NCBI RefSeq assembly: GCF_013409365.1
Contig: NZ_JACCBA010000001.1
Coordinates: forward strand, 9,238,001 to 9,302,000
Source: Actinomadura luteofluorescens
Lineage (GTDB): Bacteria > Actinomycetota > Actinomycetes > Streptosporangiales > Streptosporangiaceae
Reading direction: 5' to 3'
DNA length: 64,000 nt
Shown here: positions 17,213-25,077 of the stretch, piece by piece
How positions within the stretch are numbered: the first letter of the stretch is position 1
Layout: each line of letters opens with the position of its first letter
Notes under the pieces: model-generated
The model's input: only the letters and a program-made list of their open reading frames with translations
Databases searched by the model: none
Told to the model about the DNA's origin: nothing
Program-made: the position numbers and the translations under genes

Positions 17213-18002
17213 CGGGCGGGCCGGCGCGGTGGGCGTCTCGGTAGGCGTCGCGCACGCGGGGATCGGCCCGCACCTCCGCCGGGGGCCCGGCGGCGATCAC
17301 CCTGCCGTCGTCCAGGACGTGCAGGACGTCGCAGACGCCGAGCACCGGCTCGATCTCGTCCTCGACGACCAGCACCGCCAGCCCGTCCCCGGCCAGGTCG
17401 CGCAGCAGGACCTCCAGCGCCCGGGCGTGCCGCTCCGGAAGGCCCGTCCACGGCTCGTCCAGCACGAGCACGGCCGGGTCGGTGGCGAGGGCCCGGGCCA
17501 GGTCCGTCAACCCGGCGACGCCGGGCGGCGCGTCCCGGGCGGTCCGGTCCGCGTGGTCCTGGATGCCGACCCGGGCGAGCAGCGCGTCGGCGACGGCGCC
17601 CGCGTCGCGGCGCGCCTCGAAGCGGCGCCGCCACCGGTCCCGCGCCGTGCGCCCCGGCTGCTCCCGCGTCATCGCGTGCCGGGCGGCGGCGGCCTGGACG
17701 GCCTCCCGGACGGTCGCCGATCCGGTCGCGCCCGCCCGCTGGAACGTGCGGGCGATGCCGCGCCGGGCCCGCTCCCGCGCCGCGCTGCGCGTCAGGTCGG
17801 CGTCGTCGAGCAGGACGGCGCCCGCCGCCGGCCGCCGCAGCCCCGTGATCACGTCGCACAGCGTCGTCTTGCCGGCGCCGCTCGGGCCGACCAGGCCGGT
17901 GACCGTGCCGGGCGGGGCGGTCAGCCCCGCCCCGTCGACCGCCGTCAGCGGGCCGAACCGGACCGTCACGTCCCGCACCCGCAGGCCCTCCGCAGCGGCC
18001 AT
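17145..18002 (-). CDS. orphan LivG-like ABC ATPase with degenerate motifs
   Basis: A 285-residue ATP-binding protein resembling the branched-chain amino-acid transporter ATPases. Walker A is intact (GPSGAGKTT, 39-47), Q88 is present and Walker B reads VLVLDEPW (178-185). The signature LSGGQ is replaced by PGVAGLTDLARALA (160-173) and the switch histidine, normally in EHD, is Asp215 in E-D-E. No permease or binding protein is encoded nearby. It is either a transporter ATPase that has lost its partners or a protein with a changed role. The C-terminal 30 residues are Arg-rich and overlap the carboxylase gene. Confidence 0.75.
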   Translation of the reverse strand: MAAAEGLRVRDVTVRFGPLTAVDGAGLTAPPGTVTGLVGPSGAGKTTLCDVITGLRRPAAGAVLLDDADLTRSAARERARRGIARTFQRAGATGSATVREAVQAAAARHAMTREQPGRTARDRWRRRFEARRDAGAVADALLARVGIQDHADRTARDAPPGVAGLTDLARALATDPAVLVLDEPWTGLPERHARALEVLLRDLAGDGLAVLVVEDEIEPVLGVCDVLHVLDDGRVIAAGPPAEVRADPRVRDAYRDAHRAGPPVTTCRSTGGDGRRRAGRRPARR

Positions 18003-18025
18003 GGCCTCCGCCCTCCGCGCCTCGT

Positions 18026-18079
18026 GTGATGTGGATCACTGGCGGGCCACACCCTACTGAGGCGCGCGGGCGGCGGCAA
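18026..18079 (-). promoter_or_regulatory. promoter and operator-like palindrome for the ABC ATPase gene
   Basis: On the minus strand TTGCCG (18079-18074), a 17-nt spacer and TAGGGT (18056-18051) form a good sigma-70 promoter. Just downstream of the expected start point lies GTGAT-CCAC-ATCAC (18039-18026), a 5-4-5 inverted repeat suitable for a GntR- or TetR-type repressor. The ATPase ATG is 24 bp further on. Both readings are from sequence only. Confidence 0.45.
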
Positions 18080-18100
18080 CGGGCCCGTGAGAGGGGCGGG

Positions 18101-18904
18101 TCAGGGGGCCGGGGGCGCCAGCCGGTCGCGGGTCCACTCCTTGACCCCGGCGACGAACGCCTCGACGTCGGCGGCCTTGCCGGAGGCCATCTCGCCGAAC
18201 CAGTCCGGCACGTACCGCTCGAACCGCCCGCTCTCCAGGACCTCCAGCACGGCCGCGGCCACCTCCCGCGGCGGCAGGGCGTCCGCGACGTCGCTGAGCG
18301 GCGGCTCGTTGCCGGGCAGGGTGAACAGTTCCGTCCCGGCGATGAGCGCGGGCTGGATCACGTGGACCTGCACGCCCGTGCCGTCCAGATCGACCGCCAT
18401 GCTCTCCCAGAACGCGGTGAGCGCCGCCTTGGACGCGGAGTAGGCGGCCTCGTGCGGCGGGCCGAGCCGCGCCGCGACCGAGCCCATCGCGACCAGGTGG
18501 CCGCGCCCGCGCGCGACCATGCCCGGCAGCAGCGCCAGCGTGAGCCGCACGGGGGACAGGTAGTTGAGCCGCACGACCTCGTCGGCCTCGGCGGGCGCCA
18601 GGTCCTGGACGCGGCGCCGCTTCGGCATCCCCGCGTTGTTGACCAGCACGTCGACGCCGCCGAGTTCGCGTTCGGCCTCGGCGGCGAGGTCGGCGACCGC
18701 GTCGAGGTCGGCGAGGTCGGCCGCCCACATCGCCGAGTCCGGGGCGTGCGCGCGGCACCGGGACAGCACCTCCGAGAGCCTGTCCTTGCGCCGCGCCACC
18801 AGGCCGACCCGCGCCCCGGCGGCGGCGAGCGCCTCCGCCACCACGGCGCCGATGCCCGACGAGGCTCCCGTGACCAAAGCGGACCGTCCGGTGAGAGTCG
18901 CCAT
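18101..18904 (-). CDS. short-chain dehydrogenase/reductase
   Basis: A 267-residue classical SDR. The NAD(P)-binding loop is TGASSGIG (residues 13-20), NNAG is near 90, the catalytic serine is in AMGSVAARLG and the YSASKAAL motif supplies Tyr and Lys near 155-159. Arginines at VARRKDR after beta-2 favour NADPH. The product oxidises or reduces an alcohol/ketone of unknown identity; the C-terminal half resembles lipid-type SDRs but this is weak. The start ATG at 18904 has only a weak GGAT site. It lies divergent from the helicase gene. Confidence 0.85.
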   Translation of the reverse strand: MATLTGRSALVTGASSGIGAVVAEALAAAGARVGLVARRKDRLSEVLSRCRAHAPDSAMWAADLADLDAVADLAAEAERELGGVDVLVNNAGMPKRRRVQDLAPAEADEVVRLNYLSPVRLTLALLPGMVARGRGHLVAMGSVAARLGPPHEAAYSASKAALTAFWESMAVDLDGTGVQVHVIQPALIAGTELFTLPGNEPPLSDVADALPPREVAAAVLEVLESGRFERYVPDWFGEMASGKAADVEAFVAGVKEWTRDRLAPPAP

Positions 18905-19058
18905 GCGATCCAACGTCACACACCCCGGAGCCACCGGCAAGGCACCCCGCCGCCGCCCCCGCGAAGGCGGGCCGCCGAAATGTCCGGCGGCGCCCGCGCC
19001 GTGTCGGTAAGGTCGTGGGTTTCGCCCCCACCACCCTCGCAGCCGGAGGTCTGTCCGC

Positions 19059-21092
19059 ATGCCCGCCGAGTCCGCCGACCCTTCCGAACCCGCGGTCCTC
19101 GCAGCCGAACGCGCCCATCTCGCCGAGTCCCGCGCCGCCCTGCGCCGGATGCGCGAGCACGCCGAGGGCCTCTCCGCCGACGTCGCCGCCGACTGGGTCT
19201 CCAAGCAGTTCCTGGAGTCCCTGCTCGACCAGCGCGTCGAGGCGCTCGCCGACCACCCCGACACCCCGCTGTTCTTCGGCCGCATGGACCGCGGCGGCGC
19301 GGCCGGCTCCGACCTGCCCGCCGTCATGTACGTGGGGCGGCGGCACGTCCACGACGGCGACGAGGGACGCCCCCTCGTGCTGGACTGGCGCGCCCCCGTC
19401 TCGCGGGCGTTCTACCAGGCCGGGCCCGCGGACCCGATGGGCTGGCGGCTGCGGCGCCGCTTCGGGTTCCAGGCGGGCGAACTGACCGCGTTCGAGGACG
19501 AGCCCCTCGACGGCGGCGGCACGCGGCCGGGGACGGGCCCGTCCCGGATCCTGACCGATGAGATCGAGCGGCCCCGGACCGGCCCGATGCGCGACATCGT
19601 CGCCACCATCCAGCCCGAGCAGGACGTGATCGTCCGCGCCGACCTGCCCCGCAGCGTCTGCGTCCAGGGCGCGCCCGGCACCGGCAAGACCGCCGTCGGC
19701 CTGCACCGCGCCGCCTACCTGCTGTTCACCCACCGGGAGCGGCTGTCGCGATCAGGCGTGCTCATCGTCGGGCCGAACCGCGCGTTCCTCGCCTACATCG
19801 CGGCGGTGCTGCCCGCGCTCGGCGAGGTCCGGGTCGAGCAGGCCACCATCGACGACCTGCTCGGCCCGCCGCTCGGCGACGAGCCCGCGGACGTGGCCGC
19901 CCTCAAGGGCGACGCCCGGATGGCCGGCGTGCTGCGCAGGGCGCTGTGGCTGCACGTCCGCAAACCTGAGGAGGGGCTCGTCGTCACGCGGGGCGCGGCG
20001 CGCTACCGGCTCGCCGACCACGAGATCCGCGAGATCGCCGCCGCGCTGCGCGGCACGACCCGCTACGGCAGCGGCCGCGCCGCGTTCGCGCAGCGGCTCG
20101 CGCACCAGATCCTCGTGCGGATGGAACGGCGCGGCGAGGCCCCCGACGACCGCGTCCAGGACCAGGTCGCGCGGAGCAGGCCGGTCAAGCAGGTCCTCGA
20201 CGCGGTGTGGCCGAAGGTGAGCGCCGAGCAGGTCCTGCACCGGCTGCTGTCGGACGCCGATCTGCTGAGCCGGGCGGCGAAGGGCGTCCTCGACGAGGAC
20301 GAGCAGGCCGCGCTCCTGCCGGCGAGGCCCGCACGCTCGCACCGCTCCGCCAGGTGGACCGCCGCCGACCGGGCCCTCCTGGACGAGCTGAACGACCTCA
20401 TCGAGCGCACCACCTCGCTCGGCCACCTGGTGGTGGACGAGGCGCAGGACCTGTCCGCGATGCAGTTGCGGGCGCTGGGACGCCGCTGCGCGACGGGCTC
20501 GGCGACCGTCCTCGGCGACCTCGCGCAGGGCACGACCGCGTGGTCGGCCCGCACATGGAAGGAGGTGCTCGCCCATCTCGGGCAGGACGGGGAGGTCACC
20601 GAGCTGACCCTCGGGTTCCGCGTCCCGGGGACCGTCCTCGACTTCGCCGCCCGCCTTCTCCCGCACGTCGCTCCCGGCCTGGAGCGGCCGCGCTCGCTGC
20701 GCCCCGGCGCCGGGGCCCTCACGGTGCGGCGCGTCGACGACCTGGCCGCCGCGACGGTCGAGGCCGCCCGCGCCGCGCTGGCCCGCCCCGGTTCGGTCGG
20801 GCTGATCGTCCCGGACGCGCGGGCGGGCGCGCACGCCGCGGCGCTGGAGGCCGCCGGGCTGGAGCACGAGGTCCTCGGGCCCGAGTCGCCGGGCACCGGA
20901 CGGCTGCTGGTCATCCCCGCGACCCTCGCCAAGGGCCTGGAGTACGACCACGTGATCGTCGCCGAGCCCGCCGCCATCGCCGCGGCCGAGGCGCGCGGGC
21001 TCGCCCGCCTGTACGTCGTGCTGACCCGGGCGGTCACCACGCTGGCCGTGCTGCACGAGGACGACCTGCCCGCCGAGCTGGCGGAGCCGTAG
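19059..21092 (+). CDS. HelD-like RNA-polymerase-associated UvrD-type ATPase
   Basis: A 677-residue superfamily-1 ATPase of the HelD type. An N-terminal coiled-coil arm (residues 10-65) precedes the segment RDIVATIQPEQDVIVR (about 179-194) and Walker A GAPGTGKT (204-211). Walker B is VVDEAQDLS and motif VI-like TLAKGLEYDHVIV and YVVLTRA follow. HelD releases stalled RNA polymerase from DNA and recycles it; this length and layout fit the actinobacterial class II. GGAGG lies upstream of the ATG. It stands alone between an SDR and a TetR gene. Confidence 0.85.
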   Translation: MPAESADPSEPAVLAAERAHLAESRAALRRMREHAEGLSADVAADWVSKQFLESLLDQRVEALADHPDTPLFFGRMDRGGAAGSDLPAVMYVGRRHVHDGDEGRPLVLDWRAPVSRAFYQAGPADPMGWRLRRRFGFQAGELTAFEDEPLDGGGTRPGTGPSRILTDEIERPRTGPMRDIVATIQPEQDVIVRADLPRSVCVQGAPGTGKTAVGLHRAAYLLFTHRERLSRSGVLIVGPNRAFLAYIAAVLPALGEVRVEQATIDDLLGPPLGDEPADVAALKGDARMAGVLRRALWLHVRKPEEGLVVTRGAARYRLADHEIREIAAALRGTTRYGSGRAAFAQRLAHQILVRMERRGEAPDDRVQDQVARSRPVKQVLDAVWPKVSAEQVLHRLLSDADLLSRAAKGVLDEDEQAALLPARPARSHRSARWTAADRALLDELNDLIERTTSLGHLVVDEAQDLSAMQLRALGRRCATGSATVLGDLAQGTTAWSARTWKEVLAHLGQDGEVTELTLGFRVPGTVLDFAARLLPHVAPGLERPRSLRPGAGALTVRRVDDLAAATVEAARAALARPGSVGLIVPDARAGAHAAALEAAGLEHEVLGPESPGTGRLLVIPATLAKGLEYDHVIVAEPAAIAAAEARGLARLYVVLTRAVTTLAVLHEDDLPAELAEP

Positions 21093-21101
21093 CCGGGCGC
21101 C

Positions 21102-21689
21102 CTACCCGGGTTCGGCCGCCGGGCGCTCCCGCGGGCGCAGCCCGTCGAAGGCGATCCGCAGGACGTCCTCGCGGGCCCCGGCGCGCCCGGCGGCGTAGGA
21201 CATGCCGGCCAGCAGCGCCATGACCTCGCCCGGCCCGACGTCGGCGCGGACGACGCCGGCCTCCTGCGCCCGTCCGAGCAGGACCCCGAGGGCTGACTTC
21301 AGGTCCGGCCCGGCGCGCCCGGTGGCCTGCCGGGCGTCGACGCCGGCCTCGGCCAGCGCCTCGGTCACGGCCTGCTTGGCGGCCGCCTGCGAGACCACCC
21401 GGGTGAAGAAGCCGAAGAACGCCGCGCCCGGGTCGTCCGCGGAGCGCAGGTCCCGCGCCTCGGCCGCCAGCCGTTCCAGCAGGGCGACGAGCACGGCCTC
21501 CAGCAGCGACTCCTTGGTGGGGAAGTGCCGGAACACCGTGCCGATGCCGACCCCCGCCTTGCGCGCGACCTCCTCGGTGGAGGCGGAGGTCCCCTGGACG
21601 GCGAAGACCTCCTCGGCCGCGGCGAGGACCTTGGCGCGGTTGCGCAGGGCGTCGGCGCGCAGCGGCCTGCCGGAGGCGGGTGATGTCAT
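21102..21689 (-). CDS. TetR-family regulator of the tandem SnoaL genes
   Basis: A 195-residue TetR repressor; the head is VLAAAEEVFAVQGTSASTEEVA then GVGIGTVFRHFPTKESLLEAV (residues about 20-62), resembling the large group of SACE_7040-like regulators. It is divergent from the two SnoaL-like genes and its start lies 13 bp from their -35 element. Two related palindromes occupy that promoter, so it probably represses both them and itself. The ligand is unknown. Confidence 0.87.
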   Translation of the reverse strand: MTSPASGRPLRADALRNRAKVLAAAEEVFAVQGTSASTEEVARKAGVGIGTVFRHFPTKESLLEAVLVALLERLAAEARDLRSADDPGAAFFGFFTRVVSQAAAKQAVTEALAEAGVDARQATGRAGPDLKSALGVLLGRAQEAGVVRADVGPGEVMALLAGMSYAAGRAGAREDVLRIAFDGLRPRERPAAEPG

Positions 21690-21701
21690 CGCGGCCTTCC
21701 G

Positions 21702-21753
21702 TTGACAAGTGGAGTCTTGACTCCATATTTTTTCATGCGGAGCACGTACTCCG
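21702..21753 (+). promoter_or_regulatory. strong promoter with two matching operators for the SnoaL pair
   Basis: TTGACA (21702-21707), an 18-nt spacer and TATTTT (21726-21731) form a near-consensus promoter. Operator 1, TGGAGTC-TT-GACTCCA (21710-21725), is a perfect 16-bp palindrome inside the spacer. Operator 2, CGGAGCACGTACTCCG (21738-21753), differs from perfect symmetry at one base pair and sits over the start point. Both share GGAG[TC]nnnnACTCC with the same spacing, 28 bp between centres. This is the layout of a TetR repressor blocking polymerase. ATG of the first gene is at 21771. Confidence 0.7.
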
Positions 21754-21770
21754 ATTCTAGGGGAGATCGC

Positions 21771-22169
21771 ATGTCAGAGTTCGCCAGCCCCCGGGCCGTC
21801 TTCCAGCGGCTGATCGACGGGATCACCGCGCTGCGGCCGGAGGGCCTGCCGCAGCTCTACGCGCAGGACGCGGTGGTGGTGCACCCCTTCGCCCACCCGG
21901 CCTCCCGCCTGGAGGGCCGCGAGGCGCTGCGCCGGCACTTCGCCCAGCTGGAGACGCTGCCCGTGGAGCTGGAGGCGCGCAACGTCGTCGTGCACGAGAC
22001 CGCCGACCCCGAGGTGATCATCACCGAGTTCGAGTACGCGGGACGCAACACCCGCAACGGGCGGGAGTTCGTCGTGCCCAACATCTTCGTCCTGCGGGTG
22101 CGCGACGGGCACATCGTGGAGTCCCGCGACTACGCCCACCACCGCGCGTTCGACGAGGCGATGGCGTGA
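21771..22169 (+). CDS. SnoaL-like (NTF2-fold) protein, first of a tandem pair
   Basis: A 132-residue cone-shaped NTF2-fold protein. The segments RLIDGITALRPEGLPQLYAQDAVVVHPFAHP and LEGREALRRHFAQLE, then VVPNIFVLRVRDGHIVESRDY, are the usual SnoaL/polyketide-cyclase-like pattern. Members catalyse cyclisation, isomerisation, epoxide hydrolysis or have no activity; here no substrate can be inferred. GGGGAGA lies 6 nt upstream of the ATG. It is controlled by the promoter with two operators just upstream and is followed, with overlap, by a paralogue. Confidence 0.85.
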   Translation: MSEFASPRAVFQRLIDGITALRPEGLPQLYAQDAVVVHPFAHPASRLEGREALRRHFAQLETLPVELEARNVVVHETADPEVIITEFEYAGRNTRNGREFVVPNIFVLRVRDGHIVESRDYAHHRAFDEAMA

Positions 22170-22582
22170 CGCCCCCCGCCGCCGCGTCCCCCCGCGAGGT
22201 GTTCGCGCGGCTCGGCGCGGGCATCTCGGCCGGACGCTGGCACGAGCTCGCCGCCCTCTACGCCGAGGACGCGGTCGTCGAGCAGCCCTTCGCCCTCCCG
22301 CCCGCGCCGCCGCGCCTGGAGGGCCGCGCGGCGATCGACCGGCACTTCCGCGCCGCGGCGCGCGGGCCCCTCGAACTGCGCGCCTGCGACGTGCTGGTGC
22401 ACGACACCGGCGACCCGGAGGTGATCGTCGCGGAGTTCGGCTACGACGGGCGCGTGACGGCCTCGGGCCGCGCGTTCCGCGTCGCCAACATCCAGGTGCT
22501 GCGGGTGCGCGACGGGCTGATCGCCGAGACCCGCGACTACCACGACCACCCGGGCTTCGCGCGGGCCCTGCGGGACGGCTGA
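22166..22582 (+). CDS. SnoaL-like (NTF2-fold) protein, second of a tandem pair
   Basis: A 138-residue paralogue of the preceding gene, starting with GTG inside its stop codon (GTGA overlap). The order of conserved segments is the same (YAEDAVVEQPFALPP, LEGRAAIDRHFRAA, DPEVIVAEFGYDGR, VANIQVLRVRDGLIAETRDY), so the pair arose by tandem duplication and may form a heterodimer. It differs by extra prolines in the loop after the first beta-strand. Function is unknown. Confidence 0.83.
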   Translation: MTPPAAASPREVFARLGAGISAGRWHELAALYAEDAVVEQPFALPPAPPRLEGRAAIDRHFRAAARGPLELRACDVLVHDTGDPEVIVAEFGYDGRVTASGRAFRVANIQVLRVRDGLIAETRDYHDHPGFARALRDG

Positions 22583-22632
22583 GCGGGACGGCCGAGCGGG
22601 GCAGCCGGGCCGGTGCGGCCGGGTGCGGGCGG

Positions 22633-22691
22633 TTGACTGGCCGTCCCGGCCGTTCCTAGGGTGGACGTCGGCATACCGACCGGTTGGTATG
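22633..22691 (+). promoter_or_regulatory. promoter and 20-bp operator for the acyl-CoA dehydrogenase pair
   Basis: TTGACT (22633-22638), an 18-nt spacer and TAGGGT (22657-22662) form a classic actinomycete promoter. CATACCGACCGGTTGGTATG (22672-22691) is symmetric at 18 of 20 positions and covers the first transcribed bases. ACCGACCGGT-type palindromes are typical of TetR repressors of fatty-acid genes. The regulator is not adjacent: the nearest TetR gene (21102-21689) has different-looking operators. Confidence 0.65.
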
Positions 22692-22738
22692 TCCCGTTCC
22701 GGGTGGCCGCCGCCACCCACGCCCCGCGCGGAGGCCCC

Positions 22739-23932
22739 GTGAGCACAGCACCGCCCGACGCCGACGAGCTGAGCAGGCGGGCTGGCGAGTTCCTCGCCGC
22801 CCACGACCCCGCCGCGACCGAACCCCTGGAGTTCCTGCGGGCCCGGTTCGACGCCGGGCTCGCCTGGGTGCACTACCCCGAGGGGCTCGGGGGGCTCGGC
22901 GCCCCGCGGCACCTGCAGCCCGCGGTCGACCGCCGGTTCGCCGAGGCGGGCGCCCCGACCAACCACCCCGAGCGCAACGGGATCGGGCTCGGGATGGCCG
23001 CGCCGACGATCCTCGCCTTCGGCACCGAGGAGCAGAAGCGCCGCTTCCTGCGCCCGCTGTGGACCGGCGAGGAGCTGTGGTGCCAGCTGTTCAGCGAGCC
23101 CGGCGCCGGCTCCGACCTCGCCGCGCTCGCCACCCGCGCCGTCCGCGACGGCGACGCCTGGACGGTCAACGGCCAGAAGGTGTGGACGTCCATGGCGCAC
23201 GAGGCGCGCTGGGCGATCCTCGTCACCCGCACTGACCCCGGCGTCCCCAAGCACCGCGGCATGACCTACTTCGTCTGCGACATGACCGCGCCGGGCGTCG
23301 AGGTGCGCCCGCTGCGGCAGATCACCGGCGAGGCCGAGTTCAACGAGGTGTTCCTCACCGACGTGCGGATCCCCGACGAGCACCGGCTCGGCGAGGTCGG
23401 GCAGGGCTGGCGGGTGTCCACCACGACGCTGATGAACGAGCGGGTCGCGATCGGCGGCAGCGCCGCGCCGCGCGAGAGCGGCATGATCGGCGTCGTCGCC
23501 GCGCTCTGGCGGGACCGCCCCGAGCTGCGCACCCCCGGCCTGCACGACGCCCTGCTGCGCGCGTGGGTGGAGACCGAGGCGGCCCGGCTCACCGGGGCGC
23601 GGCTGCGCCAGCAGCTCACCGCCGGGGAGCCCGGCCCCGAGGGGTCGGGCGCCAAGCTCGCCTTCGCCAAGCTCAACCAGGAGGTCTCCGGGCTGGAGCT
23701 GGAACTGCTCGGCGAGGAGGGCCTGCGCTACGACGACTGGACGATGCGCCGCCCCACCGAGGTCGACTTCACCCGCCGCTCGCCCGGCTACCGCTACCTG
23801 CGCGCCAAGGGCAACTCCATCGAGGGCGGCACCTCGGAGATCCTGCGCAACATCATCGCCGAGCGCGTCCTCGGCCTGCCCGGCGAGATCCGCGTCGACA
23901 AGGACGTGGCGTGGAAGGACCTGCCCCGATGA
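22739..23932 (+). CDS. acyl-CoA dehydrogenase (FadE-like), subunit 1
   Basis: A 397-residue acyl-CoA dehydrogenase. Clear family segments are CQLFSEPGAGSDLAAL (about 117), DAWTVNGQKVWTS (about 140), a STTTLMNERVAIGG stretch and the C-terminal EGGTSEILRNIIAERVLGLP. GTG start with GGAGG 4 nt upstream. It overlaps the second dehydrogenase by 4 bp; such paired genes in actinobacteria often encode alpha2beta2 heterotetramers acting on steroid side chains or other bulky acyl-CoAs. That assignment is inference, since no sterol genes lie here. Confidence 0.87.
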   Translation: MSTAPPDADELSRRAGEFLAAHDPAATEPLEFLRARFDAGLAWVHYPEGLGGLGAPRHLQPAVDRRFAEAGAPTNHPERNGIGLGMAAPTILAFGTEEQKRRFLRPLWTGEELWCQLFSEPGAGSDLAALATRAVRDGDAWTVNGQKVWTSMAHEARWAILVTRTDPGVPKHRGMTYFVCDMTAPGVEVRPLRQITGEAEFNEVFLTDVRIPDEHRLGEVGQGWRVSTTTLMNERVAIGGSAAPRESGMIGVVAALWRDRPELRTPGLHDALLRAWVETEAARLTGARLRQQLTAGEPGPEGSGAKLAFAKLNQEVSGLELELLGEEGLRYDDWTMRRPTEVDFTRRSPGYRYLRAKGNSIEGGTSEILRNIIAERVLGLPGEIRVDKDVAWKDLPR

Positions 23933-25002
23933 GCGACCTGCTGTACGGCGAGATCGAGAACGACCTGCGGGCGAGCGTCCGCGAGGTGCTGGGCGACAGG
24001 GCGCCCTGGGCCTCGGTCCTCGCCGGCACCGAGCGGGACGAGCCCTGCGACGCGGCGCTGTGGCGGACGGTCGCCGGCGAGCTCGGCTGCGCGGGCCTGC
24101 CGGTCCCCGAGGAGCTCGGCGGCGCCGGCGCCACCTGGCGCGAGACCGCCGTCGTGATGGAGGAGCTGGGCCGGTCCGCCGCGCCCGTCCCGTTCCTGTC
24201 CAGCGCCGTGATCGCCACGGCGGCGCTGCTGGCCGCCGGGGAGCGGGAACTGCTCGCGGGACTCGCCGCCGGGGAGCGGATCGCGGTCCTGGCGGTCCCG
24301 TTCAGCGCCGCGCCCGGCGACGTCCGGACGACGGTCGAGGCCGCGGACGGGACGCTCACCGGCGAGGTCACCAGCGTCGCCGACGGCATGGCGGCCGAGG
24401 TGCTCCTCGTCCCGGCCGGGGACGGCCTGTACGCGGTGGACGCCGCCGACGCCCGCCGCACCGCCGCGACCTCGCTCGACATGACCCGGCGGCTCGCCGA
24501 CCTCGCCTTCTCCGCCGCCCCGGCCAGGCGCGTCGCCGAGGGGACCGGCGCCGTGCGGGCCGCGCTGCGCACCGGCGCCGCGCTGCTGGCCTCCGAGCAG
24601 CTCGGGCTCGCCGAGCGCTGCCTGGACGACACCGTCGCCTACGTGAAGACGCGCTACCAGTTCGGCCGCCCGGTCGGCTCCTACCAGGGGCTCAAGCACC
24701 GGCTCGCCGACCTGTGGACCTCGATCACCCAGGCCCGCGCCGTCGCCCGCCACGCCGCGTCCTGCGTGGCCGCGGACGACGCGGACACCCCGATCGCGGT
24801 CGCCGTCGCGCAGGCGCACTGCTCCGCGGTCGCCGTGAAGGCGGCCGAGGAGTGCGTGCAGATGCACGGGGGGATCGGCTTCACCTGGGAGCACCCGGCG
24901 CACCTCTTCCTGAAACGCGCCAAGGCCGACGCCATCGCCCTCGGCACGCCCGACCGGCACCGGGCGGCCCTCGCCTCGCTGGTGGACCTGCCTCCGGCCT
25001 GA
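23929..25002 (+). CDS. acyl-CoA dehydrogenase, subunit 2
   Basis: A 357-residue, shorter acyl-CoA dehydrogenase paralogue with ATG inside the preceding stop codon. The N-terminal domain (AGLPVPEELGGAGATWRETAVVMEELGRSA) and C-terminal helices (YVKTRYQFGRPVGSYQGLKHRLADLW; EECVQMHGGIGFTWEHPAHLFLKRAK) are intact. The middle FAD-binding beta-domain lacks the usual TEP.AGSD segment, as expected of the partner subunit in heteromeric FadE enzymes. It shares the promoter and operator upstream of the first gene and ends in a tandem repeat with a terminator. Confidence 0.86.
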   Translation: MSDLLYGEIENDLRASVREVLGDRAPWASVLAGTERDEPCDAALWRTVAGELGCAGLPVPEELGGAGATWRETAVVMEELGRSAAPVPFLSSAVIATAALLAAGERELLAGLAAGERIAVLAVPFSAAPGDVRTTVEAADGTLTGEVTSVADGMAAEVLLVPAGDGLYAVDAADARRTAATSLDMTRRLADLAFSAAPARRVAEGTGAVRAALRTGAALLASEQLGLAERCLDDTVAYVKTRYQFGRPVGSYQGLKHRLADLWTSITQARAVARHAASCVAADDADTPIAVAVAQAHCSAVAVKAAEECVQMHGGIGFTWEHPAHLFLKRAKADAIALGTPDRHRAALASLVDLPPA

Positions 25003-25046
25003 CGGCGGTCGGACGGCGGTCGGACGGCGGTCGGACGGCGGTCGGA
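25003..25046. repeat. 11-bp tandem repeat, four perfect units
   Basis: The unit CGGCGGTCGGA is repeated four times without change immediately after the stop codon, then runs into the terminator stem. Perfect identity of all units suggests recent slippage. It is too short and has no spacers, so it is not a CRISPR array. Confidence 0.9.
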
Positions 25047-25076
25047 CGGCCCCGCGCCGGAGCGCGGGGCCGTCCG
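25043..25076. terminator. bidirectional terminator hairpin
   Basis: CGGACGGCCCCGCGC (25043-25057) pairs perfectly over 15 bp with GCGCGGGGCCGTCCG (25062-25076), loop CGGA. It sits exactly between two convergent genes, whose stop codons are at 25002 and 25078-25080. There is no T-run, as is usual for actinobacterial terminators. Confidence 0.8.
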
Positions 25077-25077
25077 G

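Noticed and set aside
17145..18002. Calling the ABC ATPase a livG of a branched-chain amino-acid transporter
   Set aside because: No livH, livM, livF or binding-protein gene is present and two key motifs are lost.
25003..25046. Tandem repeat as a possible CRISPR array
   Set aside because: Units are 11 bp and directly joined with no spacers; no cas genes occur in the window.
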